This document shows positions 41,932 through 50,507 of a stretch of 64,000 bases of DNA, piece after piece (positions within the stretch are counted from its first letter, which is position 1; the number at the start of each line of letters is the position of its first letter). The notes under the pieces are model-generated. The model did not search any database, was not told the DNA's origin, and saw nothing but the letters and a program-made list of their open reading frames with translations. Where the stretch lies: positions 248,001 to 312,000 of the forward strand of contig NZ_CAAHFH010000003.1 in the NCBI RefSeq assembly GCF_900890705.1, written 5' to 3'. Position numbers and translations under genes: made by a program. This DNA is from Pontiella sulfatireligans. GTDB taxonomy: Bacteria > Verrucomicrobiota > Kiritimatiellia > Kiritimatiellales > Pontiellaceae.

Positions 41932-44133
41932 ATGGAAAAACCGGACGACAATCAAAACAAAACCAACCGCGAGATCGGCAATGCCGGCCTGTTTGCCGAC
42001 GACATTGTTTTTTCCGACACCGAAAAAATCCTGTTTGAAGAGGATTTGCAGGAAAATCGCACGGCAAACCGCGATGGCTTGATGGATGGCAATCCAGCAG
42101 ATCGCTACTCCGCCACCAAGAAGCTGAACCAAGGCGGCATGAAAGCCATCTGGGAGGTCGACGACCACCGCACGGCGCGCAAGGTGGCCATGGCGCTGAT
42201 TCAGGATTCCAAGATTGCCTCCGAGGACGACATCGACTCGTTCCTCTACGAAGCGCGGCTGACAGCCAACCTGCAGCACCCGAACATTATCCCGATCTAC
42301 GATATTGCGCTCGACGAGAACGGAAACCCCTACTTCACGATGAAGTCGCTCAAAGGTGAGACGCTGGGCGAAATCATCCGCCAGCTGAGCAACAACAATC
42401 AGGAATACCGGCTGCGCTACACCAACACGCGCCTGCTGGCTGTTTTCTTAAAGGTCTGCAACGCCATCGACTATGCCCACACCAAGGGCGTTATCCATCT
42501 TGACCTCAAGCCCTCGAACGTGAACATCGGCGACTTCGGCGATGTGCAGGTGCTCGACTGGGGCTTATCGACGCTCATTACGCACTTGAACGAATATGAC
42601 GGCGAGCCGGTTTCGTGGCAAAGCATGGACGATGTCTCTTTGGAAAACGGACAGACGCTGACCCGCTACCTTGAACGCACGGCCAAGCGGCGCGAGTTCA
42701 AGAACGTGGTGGGCGGCACACCGGGCTATATGTCGCCCGAGCAGGCGCAAGGCGTTCCATCAGACATCGACTTCCAGACCGATGTCTACATGCTTGGCGC
42801 CATGCTCTACGAAATCCTGACCTACCATTGCCCGCTCGAAGGCGCCACGGTCAAAGAGGTGCTCCAGAAAACCGTGCGCGGCGACTTTCCGCCGCCCGGC
42901 AAATGCTCTCCCGAACTGCGCATTCCGCCCGCCCTTGCCGCCATCGCCATGAAGGCCATGGCCACCGATCCGGCCGACCGCTATCCCAACGTGGCCGCTA
43001 TGATCCGCGATATTCACAGCTTCCAAGACGGCTTTGCAACCATCGCCGAAAACCCGACCTTCATCACCCACGCCACCCTGCTGGTCAAACGCCACAAGCT
43101 GGCGGTCAGCCTGATTGCCACAACGTTGGCCATTATTGCCGTAGTACTCGCCCAAAGCTTTTCCTCAATTAAAAACAGCGAACGCGTGGCAATAGACGCC
43201 CTTGCCGAGCTGAAGCAAAAGAACGACTATATCGAAGCCACAGCCCAAAAGGTGGCACCAGACTATCTCGACCTCATGATGCAGCAAGAAAAGGACTACG
43301 ACTTCAAAGAAGCCGAGCAGTCGCTCGACACCGGCCTCGCGTTCGATCCCTCGCTTGAAACCGGCTGGTTGAAGAAGGGAAAGATGCTCCTCTGCCAGCA
43401 AAAGTTTTCCGACGCATGGAATATTCTCTCCGGCAGCCATGGCCAGCCCGTGCAGAAAGATCCCGCAGCCATCCTGCTAGCTGAGAAATACAAAGGCGAG
43501 GAACCGGTCCCCGACGCGGAAATCCCCCAACTCATACGCGAATTCAAGACCAGCAACTTGGGAAGCGGCATTCCGCGCCTATTCTACCACCTGAACCGCT
43601 CACCCTTTGACCCAGAAACCCACTTTCCGGCCATTGCCGAATCGCTCAAGCTACTGAATCCAAAGCTAGAAAACCTCAACTTCGAGTGGGCGCAAGGAAC
43701 GGGTCGCGGGTGGAAAATCGACATTAGCGGCAATCCTGAACTCGACGACATTTCACCGCTCTGCGGATTGGACATCAACTCCTTGAACGCCGCCGGCATC
43801 GGAACGCCCGATTTAAAACTGCTCAGCGGAGACGGCTTGCGCGAACTTAACTTGGCGGATACGCAGCTCAACCACCTGTTCGAACTGGATCAACTGTCCG
43901 GGCTCACGGCACTCTATATCAGCGGAACAGGCATCCGCAACCTCTCCAATATCGTGAGATATCCAAAGCTCAGCTCGCTCGACATCAGCGGCATTGAAGG
44001 CCTTGCCATTTCACAACAGCTGATTTGGTGCCGCAGCCTAAAACTGCTCACGGTTTCCAATGCCTTCCGCAACGATCCCATCATCCGTACGCTAGCCCGC
44101 CGCGGTGTAATCATCATTTACAGCAACAACTAA
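41932..44133 (+). CDS. Transmembrane Ser/Thr protein kinase with WNK-like lysine placement
   Basis: 733 residues. Cytoplasmic kinase domain about 60-360: glycine loop LNQGGMKAIWEV, alpha-C Glu E108, catalytic loop HLDLKPSN (189-196, Arg of HRD replaced by Leu), DWG (209-211) in place of DFG, and GGTPGYMSPEQA. The beta-3 VAxK site reads VAMA (85-88), so its lysine is missing, but K71 sits in the glycine loop as in eukaryotic WNK kinases. One membrane helix (about 388-408) leads to an outside part with TPR-like (about 425-510) and leucine-rich-repeat-like sequence (about 590-725, NLADTQLNHLFELDQLSGLTALYISGTGI pattern). A sigma factor gene follows. Confidence 0.9.
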   Translation: MEKPDDNQNKTNREIGNAGLFADDIVFSDTEKILFEEDLQENRTANRDGLMDGNPADRYSATKKLNQGGMKAIWEVDDHRTARKVAMALIQDSKIASEDDIDSFLYEARLTANLQHPNIIPIYDIALDENGNPYFTMKSLKGETLGEIIRQLSNNNQEYRLRYTNTRLLAVFLKVCNAIDYAHTKGVIHLDLKPSNVNIGDFGDVQVLDWGLSTLITHLNEYDGEPVSWQSMDDVSLENGQTLTRYLERTAKRREFKNVVGGTPGYMSPEQAQGVPSDIDFQTDVYMLGAMLYEILTYHCPLEGATVKEVLQKTVRGDFPPPGKCSPELRIPPALAAIAMKAMATDPADRYPNVAAMIRDIHSFQDGFATIAENPTFITHATLLVKRHKLAVSLIATTLAIIAVVLAQSFSSIKNSERVAIDALAELKQKNDYIEATAQKVAPDYLDLMMQQEKDYDFKEAEQSLDTGLAFDPSLETGWLKKGKMLLCQQKFSDAWNILSGSHGQPVQKDPAAILLAEKYKGEEPVPDAEIPQLIREFKTSNLGSGIPRLFYHLNRSPFDPETHFPAIAESLKLLNPKLENLNFEWAQGTGRGWKIDISGNPELDDISPLCGLDINSLNAAGIGTPDLKLLSGDGLRELNLADTQLNHLFELDQLSGLTALYISGTGIRNLSNIVRYPKLSSLDISGIEGLAISQQLIWCRSLKLLTVSNAFRNDPIIRTLARRGVIIIYSNN

Positions 44134-44135
44134 AC

Positions 44136-44744
44136 ATGGTCGAAGAAAACCAATATCAAACGCGGGTCACCCTGCTGGCCAAGCTCAAGAAAACGGAAAA
44201 CGACGAAGCGTGGCTTGAGTTCGAAGACATCTACCGAGGCTTCATCCTCAGCCTGATCCTGCGCATGGGCATCAACCGCGACGATGCCGAGGACATCAGC
44301 CAGGCCGTGCTGACCAAGGTCTGGCAGAAGATCGAGGATTTTGAGTACAACCAAAACAAGGGCAAGTTCCACAACTGGCTCGCCGCCATGACCCGCAACA
44401 CCGTGAAGGATTTTTTCCGCACCAAGAAAAACTTCATCACCGGGCGTGATTCCGTGGAATACCAAGAGCATTACCACGACATCGAGGAGCACGTGCTTCC
44501 CGACATTGAAAACCTCGCACGCGAGGAATGGGTGCTGCACATCACCAATCTGGCGTGGGACAACATCAAGGACGATATCTACGAAACCAAACGCGAGGTC
44601 TTCAAAATGGTCTCCAGAGAGGTCCCCAACAAGGATATCGCCAAGCAGCTCGGCATCTCCGAGGCCAGCGTCCGAGTCTACAAAGCCGAAGTTTTTGAAA
44701 AAATGCGGAAAGAAATCACCCGCCTCAACCAAGAATTAGGATAG
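44136..44744 (+). CDS. ECF-type RNA polymerase sigma factor
   Basis: 202 residues from ATG 44136, three bases after the kinase stop; the longer frame overlaps the kinase gene. Region 2 is visible as ILRMGINRDDAEDISQAVLTKVW (about residues 38-60) and GKFHNWLAAMTRNTVKDFFR, region 4 as REVPNKDIAKQLGISEASVRVYKAEVFEKM near the end. Such sigma factors paired with transmembrane Ser/Thr kinases are common in PVC bacteria, where the kinase is thought to activate the sigma factor by phosphorylation. Target promoters are unknown. A terminator follows at 44929-44950. Confidence 0.87.
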   Translation: MVEENQYQTRVTLLAKLKKTENDEAWLEFEDIYRGFILSLILRMGINRDDAEDISQAVLTKVWQKIEDFEYNQNKGKFHNWLAAMTRNTVKDFFRTKKNFITGRDSVEYQEHYHDIEEHVLPDIENLAREEWVLHITNLAWDNIKDDIYETKREVFKMVSREVPNKDIAKQLGISEASVRVYKAEVFEKMRKEITRLNQELG

Positions 44745-44928
44745 AAAACCCCCTGCAAAACCGCCATTTTCTCCATCACAGGCAGAAAAGATCAAAAAAA
44801 TGCGCTTTTTGGGTAACACCCCGGCGCCGTCCCTCGTAATAACTAATGAACCCAACAATTTAATCAGGGCACACGCAACAACCCATAGTGAACCCAAACC
44901 CATTCGTTGCTAGCCCGTTACTCCAAAA

Positions 44929-44950
44929 CCCCGCCTTGCGCGGGGTTTTT
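44929..44950. terminator. Bidirectional intrinsic terminator
   Basis: CCCCGC (44929-44934) pairs with GCGGGG (44940-44945). T5 follows on the plus strand, and the run AAAA before it gives U4 on the minus strand. It separates the sigma factor gene from the convergent methyltransferase. The 184 bases before it (44745-44928) show no gene. Confidence 0.88.
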
Positions 44951-44972
44951 CTTTGCCCGCAGGTCGTGCGTG

Positions 44973-45584
44973 TCATTTCTCCGGCAGAGTTATCGCCCGT
45001 TTCTTCATCAAACACACCCACGCCCGGGGCGGCGTTTCCTGATCTGATCCAAAGCGCCCCGACGCGAGCGAGACGACCTCAAAACAGGGTTCCACCACCG
45101 CCGTCAGCTCGGCAGCCGTAAGCTGAGGCGGGCCTACCTCCCGTTTGGGCTCATCGGCATTTCCCACCAGCGTAAGCCAAAGCCCGTCGGGCACCAGCAA
45201 GCCTGCCACTTTTTCAGCAAAGGCCACCTTCCCCTCCGGCTCTGGAATGCTATGCAGACAGCCTCGATCAAATACAAAGCCAAACGGCGCATCCGGGACC
45301 GCATCCGCGAGAAAATCGCCTACAACAAAACAGCACTCAGCTTGAGCCACCGCCGCCTTTTCACGCGCCCTCTCCACCGCCGTCGCCGAAAGGTCGAAAC
45401 CAATCACATCAAAGCCTTGCTGCGCCAGCCAAACCGCGTTGTTGCCAGTCCCGCATCCAATATCCAACGTCCGGCAGGGCTGGACCGGCCTGCGCGAAAC
45501 GACCTCCACTAAATTAAAATCAACCATGCCATGATCCCATGGCGTGTCGCCGGACCGGTAACGCTCTTCAAACCTATTCCCCAT
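44973..45584 (-). CDS. Class I SAM methyltransferase, TehB/thiopurine-type
   Basis: 203 residues with SAM-binding LDIGCGTGNNAVWLAQQGFDVIGFDLS (about residues 39-65) and the DRGCLHSIPE acidic/active-site loop. The N-terminal FEERYRSGDTPWDHG is typical of the TehB/TPMT-like group that methylates small thiols, selenium or tellurium compounds. The actual substrate is not evident. It overlaps the start of its partner in the reverse sense: its ATG lies 11 bases inside the end of the beta-propeller gene, so they form one transcript. Confidence 0.82.
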   Translation of the reverse strand: MGNRFEERYRSGDTPWDHGMVDFNLVEVVSRRPVQPCRTLDIGCGTGNNAVWLAQQGFDVIGFDLSATAVERAREKAAVAQAECCFVVGDFLADAVPDAPFGFVFDRGCLHSIPEPEGKVAFAEKVAGLLVPDGLWLTLVGNADEPKREVGPPQLTAAELTAVVEPCFEVVSLASGRFGSDQETPPRAWVCLMKKRAITLPEK

Positions 45585-46929
45585 CGCCGCTCTCCTTATT
45601 CAAATCCAAGCAAATCAGGCGCGCCGCATGCTTGCCGTCCGGCAGGTTTTGGCCGATATAGGCGCGCCCGCCGCTCAACACCGGCCCCGTCCACGATTGG
45701 TCGGCCTTGAACAGGCGGACCGCCGATAAAATAGTGCATCCGTCCGGCGACAGCTCCAGCCAGGCCAACAGGCCGTTTTCGCCGAGGCAGAGGAACCGGC
45801 CGTCGGCATAAATCAGCGAACCAATGCCGAATCCGCCCTCCCCGGGCGGCGGACGGTAGCGATCCGCACCCCGGCCAGCACCTTCAGAGGCATCGGCGGC
45901 GGAGGCGCCTTCGAGCTTCGGCACAGTGCGCCAGACGCGTTTTCCTGTCGCCCATTCCATGCAAACCAGCTTGTTGTTGGCAAAGCCGTAGAGATGGCCA
46001 TCAACCAGGATCGGCGTGGCCCAATGCGAGGCATAGGCCTTGGTGCGGTAGACTTCCTTGAACGTAAAATCCGGAAGCACCTCCAGCATCACGCCGCCCA
46101 CATCGTAGGAAGACGAAATAAAAACACGGTTGCCCGAAACCACCGGCGTTGACGCATTCGCCGACGCATGGCGCGGACTGCGCCACGCAAAACGGTCGAG
46201 GATTTTTCCAGAGGAGGGATCCAGGCAGAGCAAACCGCCCACCGGTGGATTCGACTCCCCGCCGGCAAAAACCAGCAGCACGCGCCGGCCGTGCATCGCA
46301 GCCGCAACCGGGCTCGCATAGCTGCGTCCCCATTGATCCCCCGAAACCCATTTTGTTTCGCCGGTCAGCTTGTCGAACGCCGCCACGCACTTCTTCATGC
46401 CGAGATTCACCACCACCAAACCGCCCTCAACCAGAGGCGAACCGGCAAAGCCAAAAAATTCCATGCTCACGCCAAACTCATTTACCAGCTGGCGACGCCA
46501 CAGCAACTTGCCGTCCTGCAACTGATAACAGCTCAACGCGCCCTGCACGCCTAACGCATAAACTCGATCGCCGTCAATGGACGGACTGGCGCGAGGTCCG
46601 TTGAGATAGCCAAAGCGGTCCCGGTATGTGACAGGGATCCCATCCGACCAAAGCAGCGCGCCCGTCGTCGCATCCAAACACTCCACCTTCTCCGTTGATT
46701 GAAACCGCGCGTGATGAATCAACCGGTTCCCGGAAACCGACGGCGCGGAATAGCTCTCGCCCCGCGGATGCATCCAAAGTGTTTTTGTTGAGGAAAGGTC
46801 GGCCGTCAACCCCTGCTCCGCCGATCTCCCTTCACGTCCGACCCCCAAAAACTGAGGCCAGTCGGCAAAAATCTGCACAGACACGATTAACAAAATGGCC
46901 AACACAAAACGCATGAAGCCATTCTGCAT
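45574..46929 (-). CDS. Exported PQQ-binding-like beta-propeller protein
   Basis: 451 residues. A signal peptide (MRFVLAILLIVSVQIFADW, beginning at the in-frame Met 46914) is followed by DWPQFLGVGREG, the start typical of PQQ_2 beta-propellers. WxxxG-type blades recur: ALLWSDGIPV, KLLWRRQLVNEFG, ETKWVSGDQWG, RVWRTVPK. No dehydrogenase Ca/PQQ ligand set is recognised, so a structural or binding role (as in BamB-like or planctomycete outer-membrane-biogenesis type proteins) is more likely than catalysis. Sequence upstream to 47211 holds no gene. Confidence 0.82.
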   Translation of the reverse strand: MQNGFMRFVLAILLIVSVQIFADWPQFLGVGREGRSAEQGLTADLSSTKTLWMHPRGESYSAPSVSGNRLIHHARFQSTEKVECLDATTGALLWSDGIPVTYRDRFGYLNGPRASPSIDGDRVYALGVQGALSCYQLQDGKLLWRRQLVNEFGVSMEFFGFAGSPLVEGGLVVVNLGMKKCVAAFDKLTGETKWVSGDQWGRSYASPVAAAMHGRRVLLVFAGGESNPPVGGLLCLDPSSGKILDRFAWRSPRHASANASTPVVSGNRVFISSSYDVGGVMLEVLPDFTFKEVYRTKAYASHWATPILVDGHLYGFANNKLVCMEWATGKRVWRTVPKLEGASAADASEGAGRGADRYRPPPGEGGFGIGSLIYADGRFLCLGENGLLAWLELSPDGCTILSAVRLFKADQSWTGPVLSGGRAYIGQNLPDGKHAARLICLDLNKESGDGE

Positions 46930-46969
46930 GATTTACGGCATCCGGCAAACGATACCTGGGGAAAAGGAA

Positions 46970-47007
46970 TGGCGTCCTGAACAGGATTCGAACCTGTGAC
47001 CTAAGTG
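46970..47007 (-). pseudogene. 3' end of a tRNA gene (attachment-site remnant)
   Basis: On the minus strand, CACTTAGGTCACAGG with the T-arm ACAGG-TTCGAAT-CCTGT, the acceptor 3' strand TCAGGAC, a G discriminator and CCA. The 5' acceptor, D-arm and anticodon arm are missing, replaced by unrelated AT-rich sequence. That is the pattern left by tRNA-directed integration. A hairpin AAACCC...GGGTTT lies at about 47022-47047. Confidence 0.82.
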
Positions 47008-47211
47008 TTTTCTAAACGTATAAAACCCCTATTCACTGGGTTTTTACAATTTATGATCAACTCATATCAGTCGAAATCAACCAAATAGGGTACACAAAGG
47101 GCACACACTGTTTATATCGGGATCCGCAAATCCCGCGGCTACGAAATCAACTTCCATAGCCGTTCTTGAAAAGAAAACAGAAAACCGCCCGAAGTGTCCA
47201 GTTTCGGTTGG

Positions 47212-47575
47212 TTATATTTTAACTGGTGAAGTCCCCTGCCGATGCCTGTTCAGCTGATAAGGGCAGTGATTTAGCGCCCCCTTCTCGCGCACTTCACCTT
47301 CGTGACGATACGGCACGTTTTCAGGCAGGCCGCTGCCACCATACCAATAGGTGCCCCACCGCTGCTGATACTGGCCGGTAATGATGCCGCAACGCGATGG
47401 ATTACAGATCGGGCTGGTGGCATACGCATCCGTGCACCACGCGCCTTCCGCGACTAAACGATCAAGATTAGGCATCTTGATGAAGTCGTGGACACCCAGG
47501 TGCGTAAAATCCGCATAGCCTTGATCATCCGCGACGATCAAGATGATATTGGGTCGGCAAAGGGGCTCGTTTGTA
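47212..47575 (-). pseudogene. Sulfatase fragment
   Basis: RPNIILIVADDQGYADF...MPNLDRLVAEGAWCTDAYATSPICNPSRCGIITGQYQQRWGTYWYGG is the N-terminal 80 or so residues of an S1 sulfatase, including the CNPSR formylglycine site. There is no start codon (a stop lies a few codons before), and after PYRHEG the sequence changes to unrelated residues ending at 47212. The rest of the enzyme, normally about 400 more residues, is absent. It is a relic left by deletion or insertion beside three intact sulfatases. Confidence 0.85.
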
Positions 47576-47628
47576 AACGCCGGCGCTGACCGCCAACCAA
47601 CCGATAGCTTTTATTCGCTGCGGTATAC

Positions 47629-49071
47629 CTATTTCTTGCCTTTATTCTTATTCATGTGGGCCTTGGCCGCAGGAAGTAAGGCGAGCGGAAATTCGGGGTG
47701 TTCCGTTCGGGCGGTCTTCAGATAGGTTTCAGCCCGCTCCATCACTTCCGGGTTTGCCGCCGCAAGATCCTTCTCTTCGGCGGGATCCTTTGCGAGATCA
47801 TAGAGCTTAATGGGCCCGAGTTTTTCACCTTTGAAATCCCAGTGCCGCATGGCCTTCCAGTTGCCGAAACGAATCGCCTGCATCGGCCCGGTTTTTTCGT
47901 TGAACTCCCAGTAGAGATACGGATGAGATTTTTGAGCACCGCCCGTCAACGCCGGAACAAACGAGATGCCATCGGTCGCCTGCGAAGGGGTAACCCCCGC
48001 AAGCTCGCAGAGGGTTGGCAATACATCCCAAAAGGCACAAGCATGATCCACCTGCCCGCCCGGCTTAATACTGCCCGGCCACCATGCAAAAGCGGGCATG
48101 CGAATCCCGCCCTCGTGCACGGCGCGTTTTTTGCCGGAATAGATGCCGTTGCTATCGAAAAACCCCGTATCAAATTCATGACCGTTATCACTGGAAAAAA
48201 TGATCAGCGTATTGCGATCGATCTTCTGTTCCTTCAGCTTTTGCACGATGCGTTCCATATAACCATCGACCCGCGAAATCATCCCGGCATAAGAAACATT
48301 CATATCCGGATCATTGCGGTAATGCCCCATATTCCCTTTCTTAACCGGCCAGCCTAATTCCCGATACGGGACCTGGGAGTCCTCGGGAACGGAGATTCCA
48401 AGGTGCGGAATCGTATAGGCCAAATAGAGAAAGAACGGTTGTTTCCCCGCATGGGCCTCAATAAATTTTTCAGCCTCGTCGGTGAACAGGTCATTCGAAT
48501 AGATTTTCTTTTCCTCCCAATTGGAAGGGCCGCCCAAATCCACTTTTTCATAGTTGTGCCAAAGATAGTCCGGCCAGTGAAAATGGGCTTCTCCATGTGT
48601 GTTATAGCCATAGAATTCATCGAAGCCCTGCATCAATGGATGACCGCTGCGCACCAGGGCATCGTTCAACCCCCACTTGCCGTAACAGGCATTCGCATAC
48701 CCCGCACGCTTGAGTTCTTTCGGCAGGGTCATATCAGATTCATCTAAACCGACGGGCTTTCCATGTTGTGTCCATTTTGGATTGCCGCGAACTTTGCAAT
48801 GCCCTGTATGGCGCCCGGTCATGAGGGTTGCCCGCGAGGGCCCACATACCGGTGCCCCTGCATAATATGCATTAAGCACCGCGCCCTCGGCCGCCAGCCG
48901 ATCCATCACCGGCGTTTTGATCTTTTGCTGACCGTTGAATCCGGCATCGCCCCAGCCCATATCATCGGTAATCACATAAATGATATTCGGTTTGATCGGC
49001 TCCGCGAGGGCAGTGCCCATCCCCAGGGCTGCTGCAGTAACCATGAGTATAAAAACGGGTCGTTTCATCAT
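47629..49071 (-). CDS. S1-family exported sulfatase A
   Basis: 480 residues. A signal peptide (ILMVTAAALGMGTALA) precedes the type I sulfatase core: NIIYVITDDMGWGDAG with the metal Asp pair, formylglycine motif CGPSRATLMTGR (about residues 76-87), IFSSDNGHEFDTG with the second metal Asp-Asn, and a C-terminal subdomain. Cysteine needs oxidation by an FGE or anSME-type enzyme, none in the window. Substrate is probably a sulfated polysaccharide. It overlaps the next upstream sulfatase by four bases, so the two are one operon. Confidence 0.92.
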   Translation of the reverse strand: MMKRPVFILMVTAAALGMGTALAEPIKPNIIYVITDDMGWGDAGFNGQQKIKTPVMDRLAAEGAVLNAYYAGAPVCGPSRATLMTGRHTGHCKVRGNPKWTQHGKPVGLDESDMTLPKELKRAGYANACYGKWGLNDALVRSGHPLMQGFDEFYGYNTHGEAHFHWPDYLWHNYEKVDLGGPSNWEEKKIYSNDLFTDEAEKFIEAHAGKQPFFLYLAYTIPHLGISVPEDSQVPYRELGWPVKKGNMGHYRNDPDMNVSYAGMISRVDGYMERIVQKLKEQKIDRNTLIIFSSDNGHEFDTGFFDSNGIYSGKKRAVHEGGIRMPAFAWWPGSIKPGGQVDHACAFWDVLPTLCELAGVTPSQATDGISFVPALTGGAQKSHPYLYWEFNEKTGPMQAIRFGNWKAMRHWDFKGEKLGPIKLYDLAKDPAEEKDLAAANPEVMERAETYLKTARTEHPEFPLALLPAAKAHMNKNKGKK

Positions 49072-50474
49072 TTCTTTTTCTTCTTCGGCGAGGCTTTGTA
49101 ATTCGGATCGAATGCGGGATTTTTAGCGGTTGGAACCGCTGCGTTCATTTCGGCGCGCCACTGCTTGAGCAGGCGATGGAGTTCAGCCGTTTTTTCGGGA
49201 TGTTCCGCGGCCACATTCGTCCGTTCACCGAGATCGGATTCAAGATCGTAAAGTTCAATCGTTCCATCCTCGAAATATTCATGCAGTTTCCAGTTGCCCT
49301 GACGCAGTGTCGATCCGGGACGGGTCCGGAAAAGCACGTCATGTGAATCGTCCGCCTTCCCAGCATATTTCTGCAAATAAATGGGGAAATGCCAAAAGAG
49401 GGTCCGTTCGGGAAACGAACCGCTCTGCGTCAGCAATGGAACCAGGCTTTCGCCATCCAGCACTTTCCCTTGCGGCTTATCCACACCGGCGATCTCAAGA
49501 AAGGTCGGATAGAAATCAATTCCCACCACCGGAACCTTGCAGGTGGAGCTCGGCTTAACTTTGACCGGCCAGCGCACCAACAACGGCACGCGCGTGCCGC
49601 CCTCAAAGTAGGAACCTTTCCCGGCGCGGTATGGTGTTTGCATCGACGTGGCGCAGATGCCGCCATTGTCCGAGCAGAACAACACCAGCGTGTCGTCCGC
49701 CAGCCCAAGCGCGTCGAGTTCGTCCATAATTTTACCGATGCCTTGGTCCATCTTCGAAATCATCGTGGCATATTTAAGATTAACATCCTCGTCCTGATAG
49801 CGCGCCTCGAATTCCGGAACCAGCTCCAGTCCGGAATGCACCGAATAGTAGGCCATGTGCATAAAAAACGGCTGATCCTTATTGGCGCGCATAAACTTGA
49901 TGGCCTGATCGGCAAAGATATCGACCCGGTGCGTGCCCGCCGGATACAGGTCGTTGTAAGGCGTCATGGAACCCTTTTTGAACGGCGAATAATATCCCCC
50001 GTGCGGCGACCCCGTCTCATCGCCGCCAATGTTCACATCACATCCCTGCTGCAGCGGATCATTCCCCACATGCCACTTGCCCAAATGAATAGTCTTGTAT
50101 CCATCGGCCTTCAGAGCCCCTGCAATCGTCAGATTGTCGAGTTCCAGATGTTCAATATTTTTTATGGGGATCAGTTTGCGCTGTTGCGGCATGCCGCGCT
50201 CCGACGCTCCAACCGTATAAACACCGTGACGTGGTCCAAGCTGCCCGCTCAATACACATGCACGGCTGGGAGCGCAGTTGGCGGCCGGGGCATAGGCATC
50301 CGTAAAAAGCATGCCTTCGGCACGCAAACGGTCAATATTCGGTGTGTAGTAGCGATCGCTGTTGAACCCTACATCCATCACGCCAAGATCATCCGCGTTG
50401 ATGTAAATGATATTCGGTTTGGCATAGGCGCTGCTTACAACCATACATAAAGCAATGAGTATGCGACTGATCAT
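49068..50474 (-). CDS. S1-family exported sulfatase B
   Basis: 468 residues with signal peptide (ILIALCMVVSSAYA). Core motifs are NIIYINADDLGVMDVG, formylglycine CAPSRACVLSGQLGPRHGVYTVG (about residues 67-89), KTIHLGKWHVG, LFCSDNGGIC and a lysine-rich tail. Nearest type is an N-acetylgalactosamine/arylsulfatase A-like S1 enzyme. Its start lies only 33 bases from the left end of an IS4 element (50508), so the native promoter is probably displaced and the operon may be read from the element or silent. Confidence 0.92.
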   Translation of the reverse strand: MISRILIALCMVVSSAYAKPNIIYINADDLGVMDVGFNSDRYYTPNIDRLRAEGMLFTDAYAPAANCAPSRACVLSGQLGPRHGVYTVGASERGMPQQRKLIPIKNIEHLELDNLTIAGALKADGYKTIHLGKWHVGNDPLQQGCDVNIGGDETGSPHGGYYSPFKKGSMTPYNDLYPAGTHRVDIFADQAIKFMRANKDQPFFMHMAYYSVHSGLELVPEFEARYQDEDVNLKYATMISKMDQGIGKIMDELDALGLADDTLVLFCSDNGGICATSMQTPYRAGKGSYFEGGTRVPLLVRWPVKVKPSSTCKVPVVGIDFYPTFLEIAGVDKPQGKVLDGESLVPLLTQSGSFPERTLFWHFPIYLQKYAGKADDSHDVLFRTRPGSTLRQGNWKLHEYFEDGTIELYDLESDLGERTNVAAEHPEKTAELHRLLKQWRAEMNAAVPTAKNPAFDPNYKASPKKKKK

Positions 50475-50507
50475 TTTCGTATCCTTCCTGATTTAATGGT
50501 TCTGTAT

